Source: Actibacterium atlanticum
Lineage (GTDB): Bacteria; Pseudomonadota; Alphaproteobacteria; Rhodobacterales; Rhodobacteraceae
Direction: 5' to 3'
Assembly (NCBI RefSeq): GCF_000671395.1
Contig: NZ_AQQY01000005.1
Span: 186,001-250,000, forward strand
Length of the DNA: 64,000 bases
Position 1 is the stretch's first letter. Every line of letters starts with the position of its first letter. The notes beneath the pieces were generated by a model that made no database searches, was not told where the DNA came from, and worked only from the letters and a program-made list of their open reading frames with translations. Below, one piece after another: positions 53,036-62,393 of this stretch. The translations under genes and the position numbers were made by a program.

Positions 53036-54424
53036 ATGACGATCAAGAGTCTTGGAAATCCATTCTCGGCAAAGACCGATCTGCGCCATGGTGCAGACTG
53101 CGGTTGCGACACCTGCCTGTCGGGCCACGGCCACGACAAAGACCATATCGAAGCCACACAGATGTCTTCCGAAGACATGCTGGACCGTGCGATTGAAAGC
53201 GCGGTAGTGCGGTCTGTCTTTGGTCAAAACGACATCAGCCGCCGTTCGTTCATGGGGATGATGGGCGGGGGCACCATGGCCGCCGCTCTGGCCTCGGTCT
53301 TTCCGATGGACAAGGCCAAGGCCGCCATTCTGGACGATCTGGGCGCGCCTGAAAAAACCGATCTGAACATCGGTTTCGTGCCGATCACCTGTGCGACGCC
53401 GATCATCATGGCACAGCCGATGGGCTTTTATGAACGCTATGGCCTGAACGCTCAGGTGATCAAAACCGCAGGCTGGGCCGTTGCGCGCGACAAGTCGCTG
53501 TCGGGCGAATACGACGCCAGCCACATGCTGACCCCAATGCCGTTGGCGATGTCGCTGGGCGCGGGTTCGGTCGCCACGCCCTACATCATGCCCGCCGTTG
53601 AAAACATCAACGGCCAGGCGATTGTTCTGTCCAACGAACACCTCGACAAGCGTGACCCGAAACAGTGGAAAGGCTTCACCTTTGGTGTGCCGTTCGAATA
53701 CTCGATGCACAACTTCCTGCTGCGTTACTACGTGGCTGAATTCGGTCTGGACCCGGATGTTGATATCCAGATCCGCGTTGTGCCGCCCCCCGAGATGGTC
53801 GCCAACCTGCGCGCCGGTAACCTTGATGGCTATCTGTCGCCCGACCCGTTCAACCAGCGTGCCGTTTGGGAAGGCATCGGCTTCCTGCACACGCTGACTA
53901 AAGACATCTGGGAAGGCCACCCGTGCTGCGCCTTTGCCGCGCCGCTGTCTTTCGCGCAAGAGCTGCCCAACACCTATGGCGCGTTGCTCAAGTCGATCAT
54001 CGACGCCACCCAATTCGCGTCGAAGGCCGAAAACCGCAAGGAAATCTCGGCGGCGATTGCCCCGACCAACTATCTGAACCAGCCGGTTCCGGTGATCGAG
54101 CAGGTGCTGACCGGCACCTATGCCGATGGTCTGGGCGAGGTGAAACAAGTGCCTGACCGGATCGACTTTGATCCATTCCCGTGGCACTCGATGGGCGTGT
54201 GGATCCTGACCCAGATGAAACGCTGGGGCTATATCGAAGGCGATGTCGACTACTCGAAAGTCGCCGAAGAGGTCTATCTGGCCGCCGACTGTAAGAAGGT
54301 GATGAATGATCTGGGCTATGAAGCCCCGGACATTACCTACAAGTCGCACACGATCATGGGCAAAACCTTCGACCCGGCCGAGCCCGAAGCCTACGTTTCC
54401 AGCTTTGCTATCGGGAAAGGCTGA
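53036..54424 (+). CDS. cynA: ABC transporter substrate-binding protein, NrtA/CmpA family (probable cyanate)
   Basis: The 462-residue protein has a long N-terminal region with CGCDTCLSGHGHD, then a twin-arginine signal RRSFMGMMGGG at about residues 62-72 and an NrtA/CmpA-type binding domain (NIGFVPITCATPIIMAQ, SLGAGSVATPYIMPAVENING). The neighbouring cyanase gene points to cyanate as the substrate rather than nitrate or bicarbonate. It is the first gene of the operon, divergent from the AAA+ regulator. Confidence 0.88.
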   Translation: MTIKSLGNPFSAKTDLRHGADCGCDTCLSGHGHDKDHIEATQMSSEDMLDRAIESAVVRSVFGQNDISRRSFMGMMGGGTMAAALASVFPMDKAKAAILDDLGAPEKTDLNIGFVPITCATPIIMAQPMGFYERYGLNAQVIKTAGWAVARDKSLSGEYDASHMLTPMPLAMSLGAGSVATPYIMPAVENINGQAIVLSNEHLDKRDPKQWKGFTFGVPFEYSMHNFLLRYYVAEFGLDPDVDIQIRVVPPPEMVANLRAGNLDGYLSPDPFNQRAVWEGIGFLHTLTKDIWEGHPCCAFAAPLSFAQELPNTYGALLKSIIDATQFASKAENRKEISAAIAPTNYLNQPVPVIEQVLTGTYADGLGEVKQVPDRIDFDPFPWHSMGVWILTQMKRWGYIEGDVDYSKVAEEVYLAADCKKVMNDLGYEAPDITYKSHTIMGKTFDPAEPEAYVSSFAIGKG

Positions 54425-54427
54425 TCC

Positions 54428-55264
54428 ATGACGAAGACTCTGTCTGTGAATCACAAGGCAGCGCTTTTGTCGATCATTATGCTGGTGGTGGGCCTCCTGA
54501 TATGGGAGGCCGCCATCCCGGCACAAAAGGCCGCCGAAGAGCTGACAGAATACGAACGACTGACAGGGGGAGGCGCACCCAAAGCCGGTGTGCCGCCGCC
54601 CAGTCAGGTGCTTGCCAAAGCGTGGGAGCAGTTAAGCAACCCGTTTTATGATGCAGGCCCGAACGACAAAGGGATCGGGATCCAGATCGGATACTCGATC
54701 TATCGCGTTTTGACCGGCTATTTCCTTGCCGCCATGGTGGCGATCCCGCTGGGGTTCCTGATTGGCATGAGCCAGGTCGCCTATAAGGCCTTCAATCCGT
54801 TCATTCAGGTGTTGCGCCCCATTTCGCCGCTGGCGTGGATGCCGCTGGCCCTGTTCATCATCCAGGATTCCGAGGCCAGCGCGATCTTCGTGATCTTCAT
54901 CTGCTCCATCTGGCCGATGCTGATCAACACCGCCTTTGGCGTCGCGGGCGTGCGCCAAGACTGGGTCAACGTGGCCCGCACCCACGAGCTGAGCCCGATC
55001 AAAACCGCATTCACCGTGATCCTGCCCGCCGCCGCACCCACCATCATCACCGGGATGCGCATTTCCATCGGCATCGCATGGCTGGTGATTGTCGCGGCCG
55101 AGATGCTCGTTGGGGGCACTGGCATTGGCTACTACGTCTGGAACGAGTGGAACAATCTGGACCTGACCTCGGTGATCTTCTCGATCTTGATGATCGGTGT
55201 CGTGGGCATGTTGCTGGACGCGGCTTTCGGCATCCTGCAACGCGCCGTGGCCTACGCGGAATAA
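54428..55264 (+). CDS. cynB: ABC transporter permease, NrtB/CynB family
   Basis: The 278-residue protein has six predicted helices and the binding-protein-dependent permease block [17 protein letters not shown] and the EAA-type loop [16 protein letters not shown]. It starts three bases after cynA. It forms the cyanate channel with the downstream ATPase. Confidence 0.88.
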   Translation: MTKTLSVNHKAALLSIIMLVVGLLIWEAAIPAQKAAEELTEYERLTGGGAPKAGVPPPSQVLAKAWEQLSNPFYDAGPNDKGIGIQIGYSIYRVLTGYFLAAMVAIPLGFLIGMSQVAYKAFNPFIQVLRPISPLAWMPLALFIIQDSEASAIFVIFICSIWPMLINTAFGVAGVRQDWVNVARTHELSPIKTAFTVILPAAAPTIITGMRISIGIAWLVIVAAEMLVGGTGIGYYVWNEWNNLDLTSVIFSILMIGVVGMLLDAAFGILQRAVAYAE

Positions 55265-55274
55265 GGAGCGACCA

Positions 55275-56183
55275 ATGTCGAAACCATTTCTCTCCATCGA
55301 GCGTCTGACGCAGAAATTCCCGGACGGTCAAGGCGGCGAACTGACCGTGTTCGAAGATGCCACCTTCGGCATTGAAAAGGGCGAGTTTGTCTGCATCCTT
55401 GGCCACTCGGGCTGCGGCAAATCCACCATCATGAACATCCTTGCCGGGTTGGCCGAGCCGACCTCGGGTGTCGTGAAAATGGACGGGTTTGAGGTCTCGG
55501 GCCCCTCACTGGATCGCGGTGTGGTGTTTCAAAACTACTCGCTGCTGCCCTGGCTCTCGACGCTGAAAAACGTAACTTTCGGGGTGCGGGCGCGTTTCCC
55601 GGACTGGTCAAAAGCCAAGGTCGAAGAGCACGCCCGAGAATATCTTGCGATGGTTGGGCTGGAGGGCGATGTGGTGCATCGCAAACCCAGCCAGCTTTCG
55701 GGCGGCATGCGCCAGCGGGTTTCCATCGCGCGGGCCTTTGCCAACCACCCCAAGCTCTTGTTATTGGACGAACCCTTTGGCGCGCTTGACGCTCTGACAC
55801 GGGGCACCATTCAGGACGAACTGCTGAAAATCTGGGGCGGGACCGAACAGACAGTGTTCATGATCACCCATGACATCGACGAGGCGATCCTGCTGGCCGA
55901 CCGTATCCTGTTGATGACCAACGGGCCTTTGGCACGCGTGGCGGAATCGGTGGAGATCACCATTCCGCGCCCGCGTAACCGGACCGAAATCGTCGATCAC
56001 CCGAACTATTACGCCATCCGCAACCATTTGGTGCAGTTCCTTGGGCAGCGCTCCAAGGAACTGGCCGGGCAACCCTCGGGCGGGGCGGATCAACGCCCCA
56101 CCGCCGTTTCAATCGACAAAACTGAACCGCCTGAAAAGGCTCCTGAAGACCCTGCCGCGCCCTTGCGCGCGGTGAACGAGTAA
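55275..56183 (+). CDS. cynD: ABC transporter ATP-binding protein, NrtD/CynD family
   Basis: The 302-residue ATPase has Walker [10 protein letters not shown], signature [15 protein letters not shown] and Walker [14 protein letters not shown], plus a C-terminal extension of about 40 residues rich in Pro, Ala and Glu. ATG 55275 follows AAGGAG; the longer frame overlaps the permease gene. It energises cyanate uptake. Confidence 0.9.
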   Translation: MSKPFLSIERLTQKFPDGQGGELTVFEDATFGIEKGEFVCILGHSGCGKSTIMNILAGLAEPTSGVVKMDGFEVSGPSLDRGVVFQNYSLLPWLSTLKNVTFGVRARFPDWSKAKVEEHAREYLAMVGLEGDVVHRKPSQLSGGMRQRVSIARAFANHPKLLLLDEPFGALDALTRGTIQDELLKIWGGTEQTVFMITHDIDEAILLADRILLMTNGPLARVAESVEITIPRPRNRTEIVDHPNYYAIRNHLVQFLGQRSKELAGQPSGGADQRPTAVSIDKTEPPEKAPEDPAAPLRAVNE

Positions 56184-56188
56184 TAGAC

Positions 56189-56665
56189 ATGACGACAGAA
56201 GCAAACCGTCCGCCGGTGCCTCCATTCACCTACGACGAAGCCGTGCAGAAAGTGCGCATGGCCGAAGATGCATGGAACAGCCGCGACCCGGAAAAAGTTG
56301 CGCTGGCCTATACGCCAAACACCCGATGGCGCAACCGGTCTGAATTCCCTAAAGGCCGGTCCGAAGTGCAGGAATTTCTGTCCCGCAAATGGGCCACCGA
56401 AACCGGTTATCGCCTAATCAAAGAAATATGGGCGCATTCTGAAAACCGGATCGCGGTGCGGTTTTGCTATGAATACCATGACGAAAACGGCCAGTGGTAT
56501 CGCGCCTATGGCAACGAAAACTGGGAGTTCGCCGAGACCGGCCACATGGATGTGCGCCATGCGTCCATCAATGATGTGCCCATCGCCGAAGCAGATCGCT
56601 TGTTTCTGTGGCCGCAAGGGCGGCGCCCCGATGACCACCCCGGCCTGACCGAGCTTGGTCTGTGA
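56189..56665 (+). CDS. DUF1348 (nuclear transport factor 2-like) protein in the cyanate operon
   Basis: The 158-residue protein has the DUF1348 pattern: [53 protein letters not shown] and [16 protein letters not shown]1348 proteins have an NTF2-like fold and no agreed function. It lies between the ABC genes and cyanase and is translated from a start five bases after cynD. Confidence 0.82.
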   Translation: MTTEANRPPVPPFTYDEAVQKVRMAEDAWNSRDPEKVALAYTPNTRWRNRSEFPKGRSEVQEFLSRKWATETGYRLIKEIWAHSENRIAVRFCYEYHDENGQWYRAYGNENWEFAETGHMDVRHASINDVPIAEADRLFLWPQGRRPDDHPGLTELGL

Positions 56666-56690
56666 CCCTGAATTCATAAAGGAGTAGATG

Positions 56691-57161
56691 ATGAAAGACA
56701 GCTTTGAGGTACCCGTGATGATGACGAAAGAGGACGTCACCATGATGATCCTGTCAGCTAAGAAGCAGGCCGGTCTGACGTGGGAGGAGATCGCTGAAAA
56801 GATCGACATGTCACCGGTCTGGACGCACTCAGCCTGCATGGGCATGAACGCCTTTCCCGCCGATAAAGCCGCTGCATTGGTCACAGCCATGGCCCTGCCG
56901 CAGGAAGCCGCCAGCGTGCTGGAAGAGCCGCCCACCAAGGTCTGGGAACAATCTGTCCCCACCGACCCCTGCATCTATCGTTTCTACGAAATTGTTGGCG
57001 TCTATGGCCCGACTCTGAAGGCGTTGATCGAAGAAAAATTCGGCAATGGTATCATGTCGGCGATTGACTTTGACATGACGGTCACGCGCGTCCCCAACCC
57101 CAAGGGGGACCGGGTCAAAGTCGAGATGTCTGGAAAATACCTGTCTTATAACAGCTGGTAA
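56691..57161 (+). CDS. cynS: Cyanate hydratase (cyanase)
   Basis: The protein of 156 or 157 residues has an N-terminal HTH-like domain and the catalytic region CIYRFYEIVGVYGPTLKALIEEKFG...IMSAIDFDM with the conserved Arg, Glu and Ser. Cyanase converts cyanate and bicarbonate to ammonia and CO2. ATG 56691 is preferred because AAGGAG lies six bases upstream; the ATG three bases earlier is possible. It is the last gene of the operon. Confidence 0.95.
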   Translation: MKDSFEVPVMMTKEDVTMMILSAKKQAGLTWEEIAEKIDMSPVWTHSACMGMNAFPADKAAALVTAMALPQEAASVLEEPPTKVWEQSVPTDPCIYRFYEIVGVYGPTLKALIEEKFGNGIMSAIDFDMTVTRVPNPKGDRVKVEMSGKYLSYNSW

Positions 57162-57169
57162 GCCCATCT

Positions 57170-57196
57170 GCCGGGCCTCGCTTTGGCCCGGCCTTC
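57170..57196 (+). terminator. Hairpin after cynS
   Basis: GCCGGGCC and GGCCCGGC form a perfect eight-base stem with a seven-base loop, followed by TTCCC. It probably terminates the cyanate operon; the convergent NosR-like gene ends at 57243. Confidence 0.6.
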
Positions 57197-57242
57197 CCGC
57201 CGCCCCAAAGGTTGAGGTGTTAGCAGGCGCAATGACGGCGCC

Positions 57243-59324
57243 TCATGACAAACGCTCCTTTTTCGACTTGAGGATAAGCGGCACGCACTGGGTCTTATCG
57301 TTGTAGATCGTCACGCAATCTAGGCATTCAAAGCATTCGTCGTATCGGATGCGCCCGGTTTTTGTGATCGCACCGTAGTTGCACTTGACCTTGCAAAGCT
57401 GACACGGGCTTCCACATTCGGAACGCCGCGCGATCCACTCCCGGCGGCGCAACAAACCGCCAATTGCCATCAGCGCCCCCAACGGACAGACGTACCGACA
57501 GAACCCCTTGAACAGCATCGTCGCCGCGATCAGCCAGAACGCACTATAGGCGACGTAATACCACTCGCGCTTAAAGTAGGTTGAGATCGCCGTTTTAAAG
57601 GGTTCTACCTCGGCTGCCTTGTCCATTGCGCTGGGCACAAGCAGCGTCACCATCACCAGTCCTGCCAAGACCCCGTACTTCAGCCACTTCAGGCGGGTGT
57701 CCCAAATCGGGGACGGCTCAATACGTGGCAGGCGCAGCCAACGACCAAGGTGATGCATGAATTCCTGCATCGCGCCAAAGGGGCAGAGCCAGCCGCAAAA
57801 CAGTCCGCGCCCCCAGACAACAAACCCAAAGATCACGACCCCCCAAATCAGGATCGAAAACGGGTCATAGAGCAGAAACCCAAGGTTCTGCCCGGCCGCC
57901 ACAGATCGCAGCGCCCCCAAAGGGGTGACAATTGACAATTGTCCCTGCCCATACCACCCAACAAACCCGATCATGCAGGCCAAAAAAACCAGCCTAACGG
58001 GTGTATAGATCGCCAATCCGGCAAGCCATTCCATGCGCCTTAGCAACAGCAAAAACACACCAAACAACACAGCCGCCAACACGACCATATCCACCCATCT
58101 TTGTTCTATCGCACTGACCCACGGGGGCACGACGCGCGGCGGCTTGGGGGTGACGAAAAACCGGGCCGGCGCGGCATAGGTTGTGGTCAGGGAAATGGTC
58201 CCGATCTTGGGCTGGACAACCCCTTTTTCCCGCTTTGCCTGCAGCGAAATTTCCCAAGGTTCTATCGGGTTGAACCCCGAACGCCTGTCGGTGCGTAAAA
58301 CCATGGCAATCCCGTCCTGAGGCGCGTCATCGGCCAGTTCCAGCAACAGGTCGGAATCCCGTAGCGCGAAAGGAAAACCGCCCTGTTTGGCGGAAATAAG
58401 GGACGGAACCGTGTTGCGGATAAAGTCCTCGGTCACAAGGCCATGGCGCGCCGTTTCGATCAGCAGGATCGGCTCGTCGTTGGGATAGATATCATGGAAA
58501 CTTTCCAGCTCTGCCAAGGTGTCTTGTGACAGGGCCGCGCGTGCCACCGAAGGTGGCCCAATGTCTACGATCCACAAATCAAGATAGGGCGCTTGCGGGT
58601 TGGCCAGAGCCTCTGGGTCCTGCCCGGCGAAAATCGTTCCTGCAAAGGCCTCTTCGACCTCGGCGTTGGTGATGATCGTGCGCGCGGCAATGCCCTGGCG
58701 CACCAAATCGTCCCAACTCAGGCTTTCTTGAACCAAAGGGTCGGGCTGGGCAGGGGGGCCAGCCGAAAGGCCCTGCATCCGTTCTTTGGCGACCTTTTTA
58801 ACCGCCGTCAGGAGCGTTTCATTCGCGATCCGCACGCTGGCCGTCGCGGTGGTTACCCCATCAAGGTAGGTCAGCGCCGAAGCCTGTTGATCTTTGGCGC
58901 TGCCAAAGGGGTTTCCCACGACAAAGGGTTCGGTGATTGCTTGCCCGGCGTATTGGTCCAGAAATGCCTGAAACCGGGCATTTCCAAGCCCCGCGACAAA
59001 CATCGGCTCGAAATGGTCGATCAATTGTACGTCGATGAACCGCGCGTCATTGTCGACCATCACCAACATCTCAATCGGTGCACCGGCGAACCCGGATAAT
59101 GGCGCGATCGGGCCAGTTTCGAACACATAGCCAGCCTGAGATCCCGTATAGGAGATCAAGCTGTAGACACCATCATCAGACAGCAATTCCCCCACGGAAT
59201 ACCCCACCGGCAGATAGGTCGCGATCTGATCCGGAGAAAGCGGCTCTTTGGCCAGCGCGGCTTGCGCGGCAACGACCAGAAGAAGGGATTGCGCGAGGAG
59301 CCAAGCAAGAATTCTAAGTGCCAT
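57243..59324 (-). CDS. NosR/NirI-like flavoprotein with polyferredoxin domain
   Basis: The 693-residue protein has a signal peptide, a periplasmic FMN-binding domain with the covalent-flavin motif DGVTTAT at 155-161, six or so membrane helices and a C-terminal iron-sulfur region (CGWLCPFGAM, CRYVCPLGAL, CGSPCQLCKVKC and CFECLDC). This is the NosR/NirI layout. No nos or nir genes are present; the next gene upstream in transcription order is a MOSC protein at a three-base distance, so a different electron-transfer partner is likely. Confidence 0.9.
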   Translation of the reverse strand: MALRILAWLLAQSLLLVVAAQAALAKEPLSPDQIATYLPVGYSVGELLSDDGVYSLISYTGSQAGYVFETGPIAPLSGFAGAPIEMLVMVDNDARFIDVQLIDHFEPMFVAGLGNARFQAFLDQYAGQAITEPFVVGNPFGSAKDQQASALTYLDGVTTATASVRIANETLLTAVKKVAKERMQGLSAGPPAQPDPLVQESLSWDDLVRQGIAARTIITNAEVEEAFAGTIFAGQDPEALANPQAPYLDLWIVDIGPPSVARAALSQDTLAELESFHDIYPNDEPILLIETARHGLVTEDFIRNTVPSLISAKQGGFPFALRDSDLLLELADDAPQDGIAMVLRTDRRSGFNPIEPWEISLQAKREKGVVQPKIGTISLTTTYAAPARFFVTPKPPRVVPPWVSAIEQRWVDMVVLAAVLFGVFLLLLRRMEWLAGLAIYTPVRLVFLACMIGFVGWYGQGQLSIVTPLGALRSVAAGQNLGFLLYDPFSILIWGVVIFGFVVWGRGLFCGWLCPFGAMQEFMHHLGRWLRLPRIEPSPIWDTRLKWLKYGVLAGLVMVTLLVPSAMDKAAEVEPFKTAISTYFKREWYYVAYSAFWLIAATMLFKGFCRYVCPLGALMAIGGLLRRREWIARRSECGSPCQLCKVKCNYGAITKTGRIRYDECFECLDCVTIYNDKTQCVPLILKSKKERLS

Positions 59325-59327
59325 ATC

Positions 59328-60212
59328 TCAGCCCTGCAGAGCCAGCGTATCGCCCAGCCTGATCGGCCCACCCTGCGCAATCACGGCATAGACGCCAGCA
59401 CAGGGGTAGGCCCCAATCCCAGGGATTTCCAATCGGTTTGCGGCAGTGATCGAACGAAGAACGCCGGTGTCTTCGCTCAGGCCCCCGGTGGGACGGGTCA
59501 CCATGACACAGCGCGGGTCAGGCATGGCAAAATGGATTATGGTCTCTCCCAGCGCGCCTGCCTGTCCGCACCACCCGTTTTCAACCGGGCCCGCATCCGT
59601 TGTTTCGACGATGACATTCATGCGAAACCGAGCAGTGGAAAAGTCCATCGAAGGCGCCCGATCAAGCAACGCGTTCACGGTTGACGTTGTCATCACCGAA
59701 AGCGGGAACAAATCCTGCAACGATTCAGGGCCCAGCGGGGCCTGTTGGCCAAGCGCGCGAAACAGACTGGCGCCAAGGGGTTGGGGTACGACAATGTCGC
59801 GATTGCCCGCTGGATTTAGGTCAGGCAGGTCAGGGTGATACTGGTCCACCATGAAGTCATCAGGGGCATCACCAATCAGCCGAACTTCGCGCCCGAAGAA
59901 ATCTGACAGGCTCTGGTCGGCGTCTGCTGCTTTGCTGTCGAGCGCCTGACCATTGGCCAAAGTGATTTCCACATTCGGCAGCGGCTGGCCCGGTATCGGC
60001 GGTGTTTCAAACGCCGCGTGACAGGCCATGAGATCGGGAAAGTCCCGCACGTTTTTGGCACTGGCCACCTTGCCCGTTTCGGCGTCCAGCATGGCCAATG
60101 CCCGATCCCCGCAAATGCCTGCGCTGGTCAGGTCAGCGCTCTCAAGCGTTTCTCCGGCCATGGATTTGATGGGATACCTGCAGATTTCTGTAATGCGTCC
60201 AACCTGGGTCAC
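59328..60212 (-). CDS. MOSC domain-containing protein (YcbX-like N-terminal domain)
   Basis: The 294-residue protein has an N-terminal MOSC_N beta-barrel region (ICRYPIKSMAGETLESADLT) and a MOSC domain with FRMNVIVETTDAGP and a Cys in DPRCVMVTRP that could bind molybdenum cofactor sulfur. GTG 60212 has AAGGAGG upstream. Its stop lies three bases before the NosR-like start, so the two are coupled. YcbX-type proteins reduce N-hydroxylated compounds. Confidence 0.87.
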   Translation of the reverse strand: MTQVGRITEICRYPIKSMAGETLESADLTSAGICGDRALAMLDAETGKVASAKNVRDFPDLMACHAAFETPPIPGQPLPNVEITLANGQALDSKAADADQSLSDFFGREVRLIGDAPDDFMVDQYHPDLPDLNPAGNRDIVVPQPLGASLFRALGQQAPLGPESLQDLFPLSVMTTSTVNALLDRAPSMDFSTARFRMNVIVETTDAGPVENGWCGQAGALGETIIHFAMPDPRCVMVTRPTGGLSEDTGVLRSITAANRLEIPGIGAYPCAGVYAVIAQGGPIRLGDTLALQG

Positions 60213-60308
60213 GCTTTGCCTCCTTCGTCGCTACGACGACGAACAGGGCATCAACAGACCGGGATTGTGTGAGATTCTCGCCAAATCTCTGCAAAAAATT
60301 CGCAAAAA

Positions 60309-61136
60309 CTACCCGACAAAGCGATAGCCGATCCCGCGCACAGTTTCGATCAGCTCGGGGTGGTCCTTGTTCGGGTCCAACTTGCGGCGCAGGTTAATGA
60401 TATGCTGATCCAATGCGCGTGAATTCGGCATGAATTCGCGCCCCCAGCCTTCATCATAAAGTTCATCACGGGTCACCACAGTGCCCGCGCGGGCCTGAAG
60501 CAAAACCAATAGCTTGGTATCTCGTTTGGTTAGCTGAATCTCCCGGCCGTCCCGGCGGGCACTGAATTGTTCAGGGAGCAATTCAAACCCTGCAGAAACA
60601 GGCTTCTGTTGTCGTTGTCGCCACAGGGCCAGACCGGCCAGCGCAGCCGAAGTCATGGCCAGCGCAACCGCCGCCCCATGCCTGATGCGCGCGCTTTGCG
60701 TGTCCAGATTTGCGAAGCCAAGCAGCGCCGCAAGCTCTGCGCGGTCATAAATCAGGCAGGCCGCAGGCGCGCGTTGGCAATAGAGCACCTGCCGTCCTTC
60801 GCGATCAAACGGGGTCCAGATCGTTTCATCGGCCTCGGTCAAGACCGCGCGCACATCGTTCAGATCATACTGATCAAGCTCGTTTTTCAGCGGGCTGAAG
60901 CTGTCTGGCAAGGGATAGAGCACCGTCCCCGATGCATCCCAAAGTGCCAGTTGAAGCAAGGCGCCATGCTCGGCTACCCGAACGCCAATCAGGTCATTCT
61001 TAGGAACAAGCGCAATCAGTTCTGCCGCGTTTTGGCGGGCATAGTCTTTGGCAACGGTCCAGGGATCTGGACGCAGAAACAAAACCGCGGACATCGCCAA
61101 AGCTAAGACGGAAACAACGAAAAGACCTTTTTTCAT
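60309..61136 (-). CDS. Membrane-anchored winged-helix regulator with inverted ToxR-type domain order
   Basis: The 275-residue protein has an N-terminal membrane segment (residues 4-21), a periplasmic-facing domain (22-152) with Cys120 and Cys127, a second membrane segment (153-172) and a C-terminal OmpR-type DNA-binding domain (183-275: LTKRDTKLLVLLQARAGTVVTRDEL, RALDQHIINLRRKLDPN, GIGYRFVG). In ToxR/CadC the DNA-binding domain is N-terminal. The two cysteines could sense redox state. It is divergent from the YHS/rhodanese/esterase gene set. Confidence 0.8.
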   Translation of the reverse strand: MKKGLFVVSVLALAMSAVLFLRPDPWTVAKDYARQNAAELIALVPKNDLIGVRVAEHGALLQLALWDASGTVLYPLPDSFSPLKNELDQYDLNDVRAVLTEADETIWTPFDREGRQVLYCQRAPAACLIYDRAELAALLGFANLDTQSARIRHGAAVALAMTSAALAGLALWRQRQQKPVSAGFELLPEQFSARRDGREIQLTKRDTKLLVLLQARAGTVVTRDELYDEGWGREFMPNSRALDQHIINLRRKLDPNKDHPELIETVRGIGYRFVG

Positions 61137-61420
61137 GCGCAGACTATGACCTTAATCCAAGGGGAGCAGAATAGGATTTTGGTCTAGTCCGCTGATCGCC
61201 CCGGTCGCGAAAATGGGCACTGACAAGCGGCATCATTTACCTTGGGCCTTAGCCTGCGCCTTGGGGCAGGTTTGAAAATTTATCTGCGCTTAACATACCT
61301 CTTGGTTTTGTGATCAGCCGCTTACGATTCCGTCAGTAGTTGTGAACAGTGTCGGCCTGTTTTGTATCAGGCCCTTGGGCTAGGCTTTCGCCATCCTCTC
61401 AACAAAAAGGACCAGTCACG

Positions 61421-61933
61421 TTGAAACATCTCGCTCTGGCAGCCGCCTTCACATTGACGTCCGGTGCAGCATTCGCCGGGCCGCAGTATCTGGACCAAAC
61501 CGGATACGCCGCGTCGGGTTATGACGTTGTGGCCTATTTCTCTCTGGAACAGTCCGAAATTGGTCAGTCTCAGCCCGAAGCGATCCCCGGGAAAGCTGAT
61601 TTGACGGCAGAGTACAACGGGGCCAAGTTTGCGTTCTCGTCCCCGGAGAATTTGGAAAAGTTCGTTGCATCGCCTGAAAAATACGCCCCCCAGTATGATG
61701 GGCACTGTGCTTATGGCGTGTCGCGTGGCGGCAAAGTGCCGGGCAATCCGCACCTGTGGCGGATCGTTGATGACAAGCTGTATCTGAACATCACCAAGCA
61801 GGTTGTTGGCTTCTGGGAAGAAGACATCCCAGGCAATCTGTCTTTGGCGGAAAACAACTGGGTCGGCATCGAACCCGATGCGGCTTCGGACATTCAGGTG
61901 CCCAAGTTCACCTCTCCGGCGCCGGTGAAGTAA
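61421..61933 (+). CDS. Secreted YHS domain protein
   Basis: The 170-residue precursor has a signal peptide (KHLALAAAFTLTSGAAFAG) followed by a YHS-like domain: SGYDVVAYFSLEQSE, FAFSSPENLEKFVASPEKYAPQYDGHCAYGVSRG, with a Cys and His that may bind metal. The start is TTG at 61421 with AAAGGA nine bases upstream; an upstream ATG would lengthen the N terminus without a signal. It heads a set with rhodanese and esterase genes. Confidence 0.82.
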   Translation: MKHLALAAAFTLTSGAAFAGPQYLDQTGYAASGYDVVAYFSLEQSEIGQSQPEAIPGKADLTAEYNGAKFAFSSPENLEKFVASPEKYAPQYDGHCAYGVSRGGKVPGNPHLWRIVDDKLYLNITKQVVGFWEEDIPGNLSLAENNWVGIEPDAASDIQVPKFTSPAPVK

Positions 61934-61936
61934 CCC

Positions 61937-62383
61937 GTGAAACGGCGTGGATTTCTTGTTGGCGGTGCCGCCCTGGTTTCGGCTGGGGCGGCTGGCTATT
62001 ACTGGACGCGCCCGCCCGAGGCGCTGGTTCAGATGACCCCGCCTCAGGCGCTGAATGCCGTTGCGGGGAACGCCCTGATTTTGGTCGATATTCGCCGGCC
62101 CGATGAATGGGCTGCGACCGGCGTGGCGCAAGGCGCCGTTGCGGTGGACATGCGGCGCGAAGACTTCGCCCAAGCGGTGCGGGCCCAAATCATCGCCCGA
62201 CCCGATACCCCCGTCGCAATGATTTGCGCACGTGGCGTCCGGTCACGCAGAGTGGTGGCCCAGATGGAGGCGCAGGGTCTGCGCAACATCATTGATATCC
62301 CCGAAGGCATGCTTGGGTCCCGCGCGGGTCCGGGCTGGCTTGCCCGCGGGCTTCCCGTGACATTCGAGTTTCAGCAAGGATGA
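61937..62383 (+). CDS. Exported rhodanese-like protein
   Basis: The 148-residue protein starts at GTG 61937 with KRRGFLVGGAALVSAGAAGY, a twin-arginine-type signal or anchor. The rhodanese domain follows (ALILVDIRRPDEWAATGVAQGA) with catalytic Cys97 in CARGVRSR. It would transfer sulfur or handle persulfides in the periplasm. The gene lies three bases after the YHS gene. Confidence 0.87.
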   Translation: MKRRGFLVGGAALVSAGAAGYYWTRPPEALVQMTPPQALNAVAGNALILVDIRRPDEWAATGVAQGAVAVDMRREDFAQAVRAQIIARPDTPVAMICARGVRSRRVVAQMEAQGLRNIIDIPEGMLGSRAGPGWLARGLPVTFEFQQG

Positions 62384-62393
62384 TGGATCAACC

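Noticed and set aside
52919-54526. Long minus-strand open frame opposite cynA
   Set aside because: The plus strand carries an NrtA/CmpA-type binding protein with a Tat signal; the minus product has no recognisable domains.
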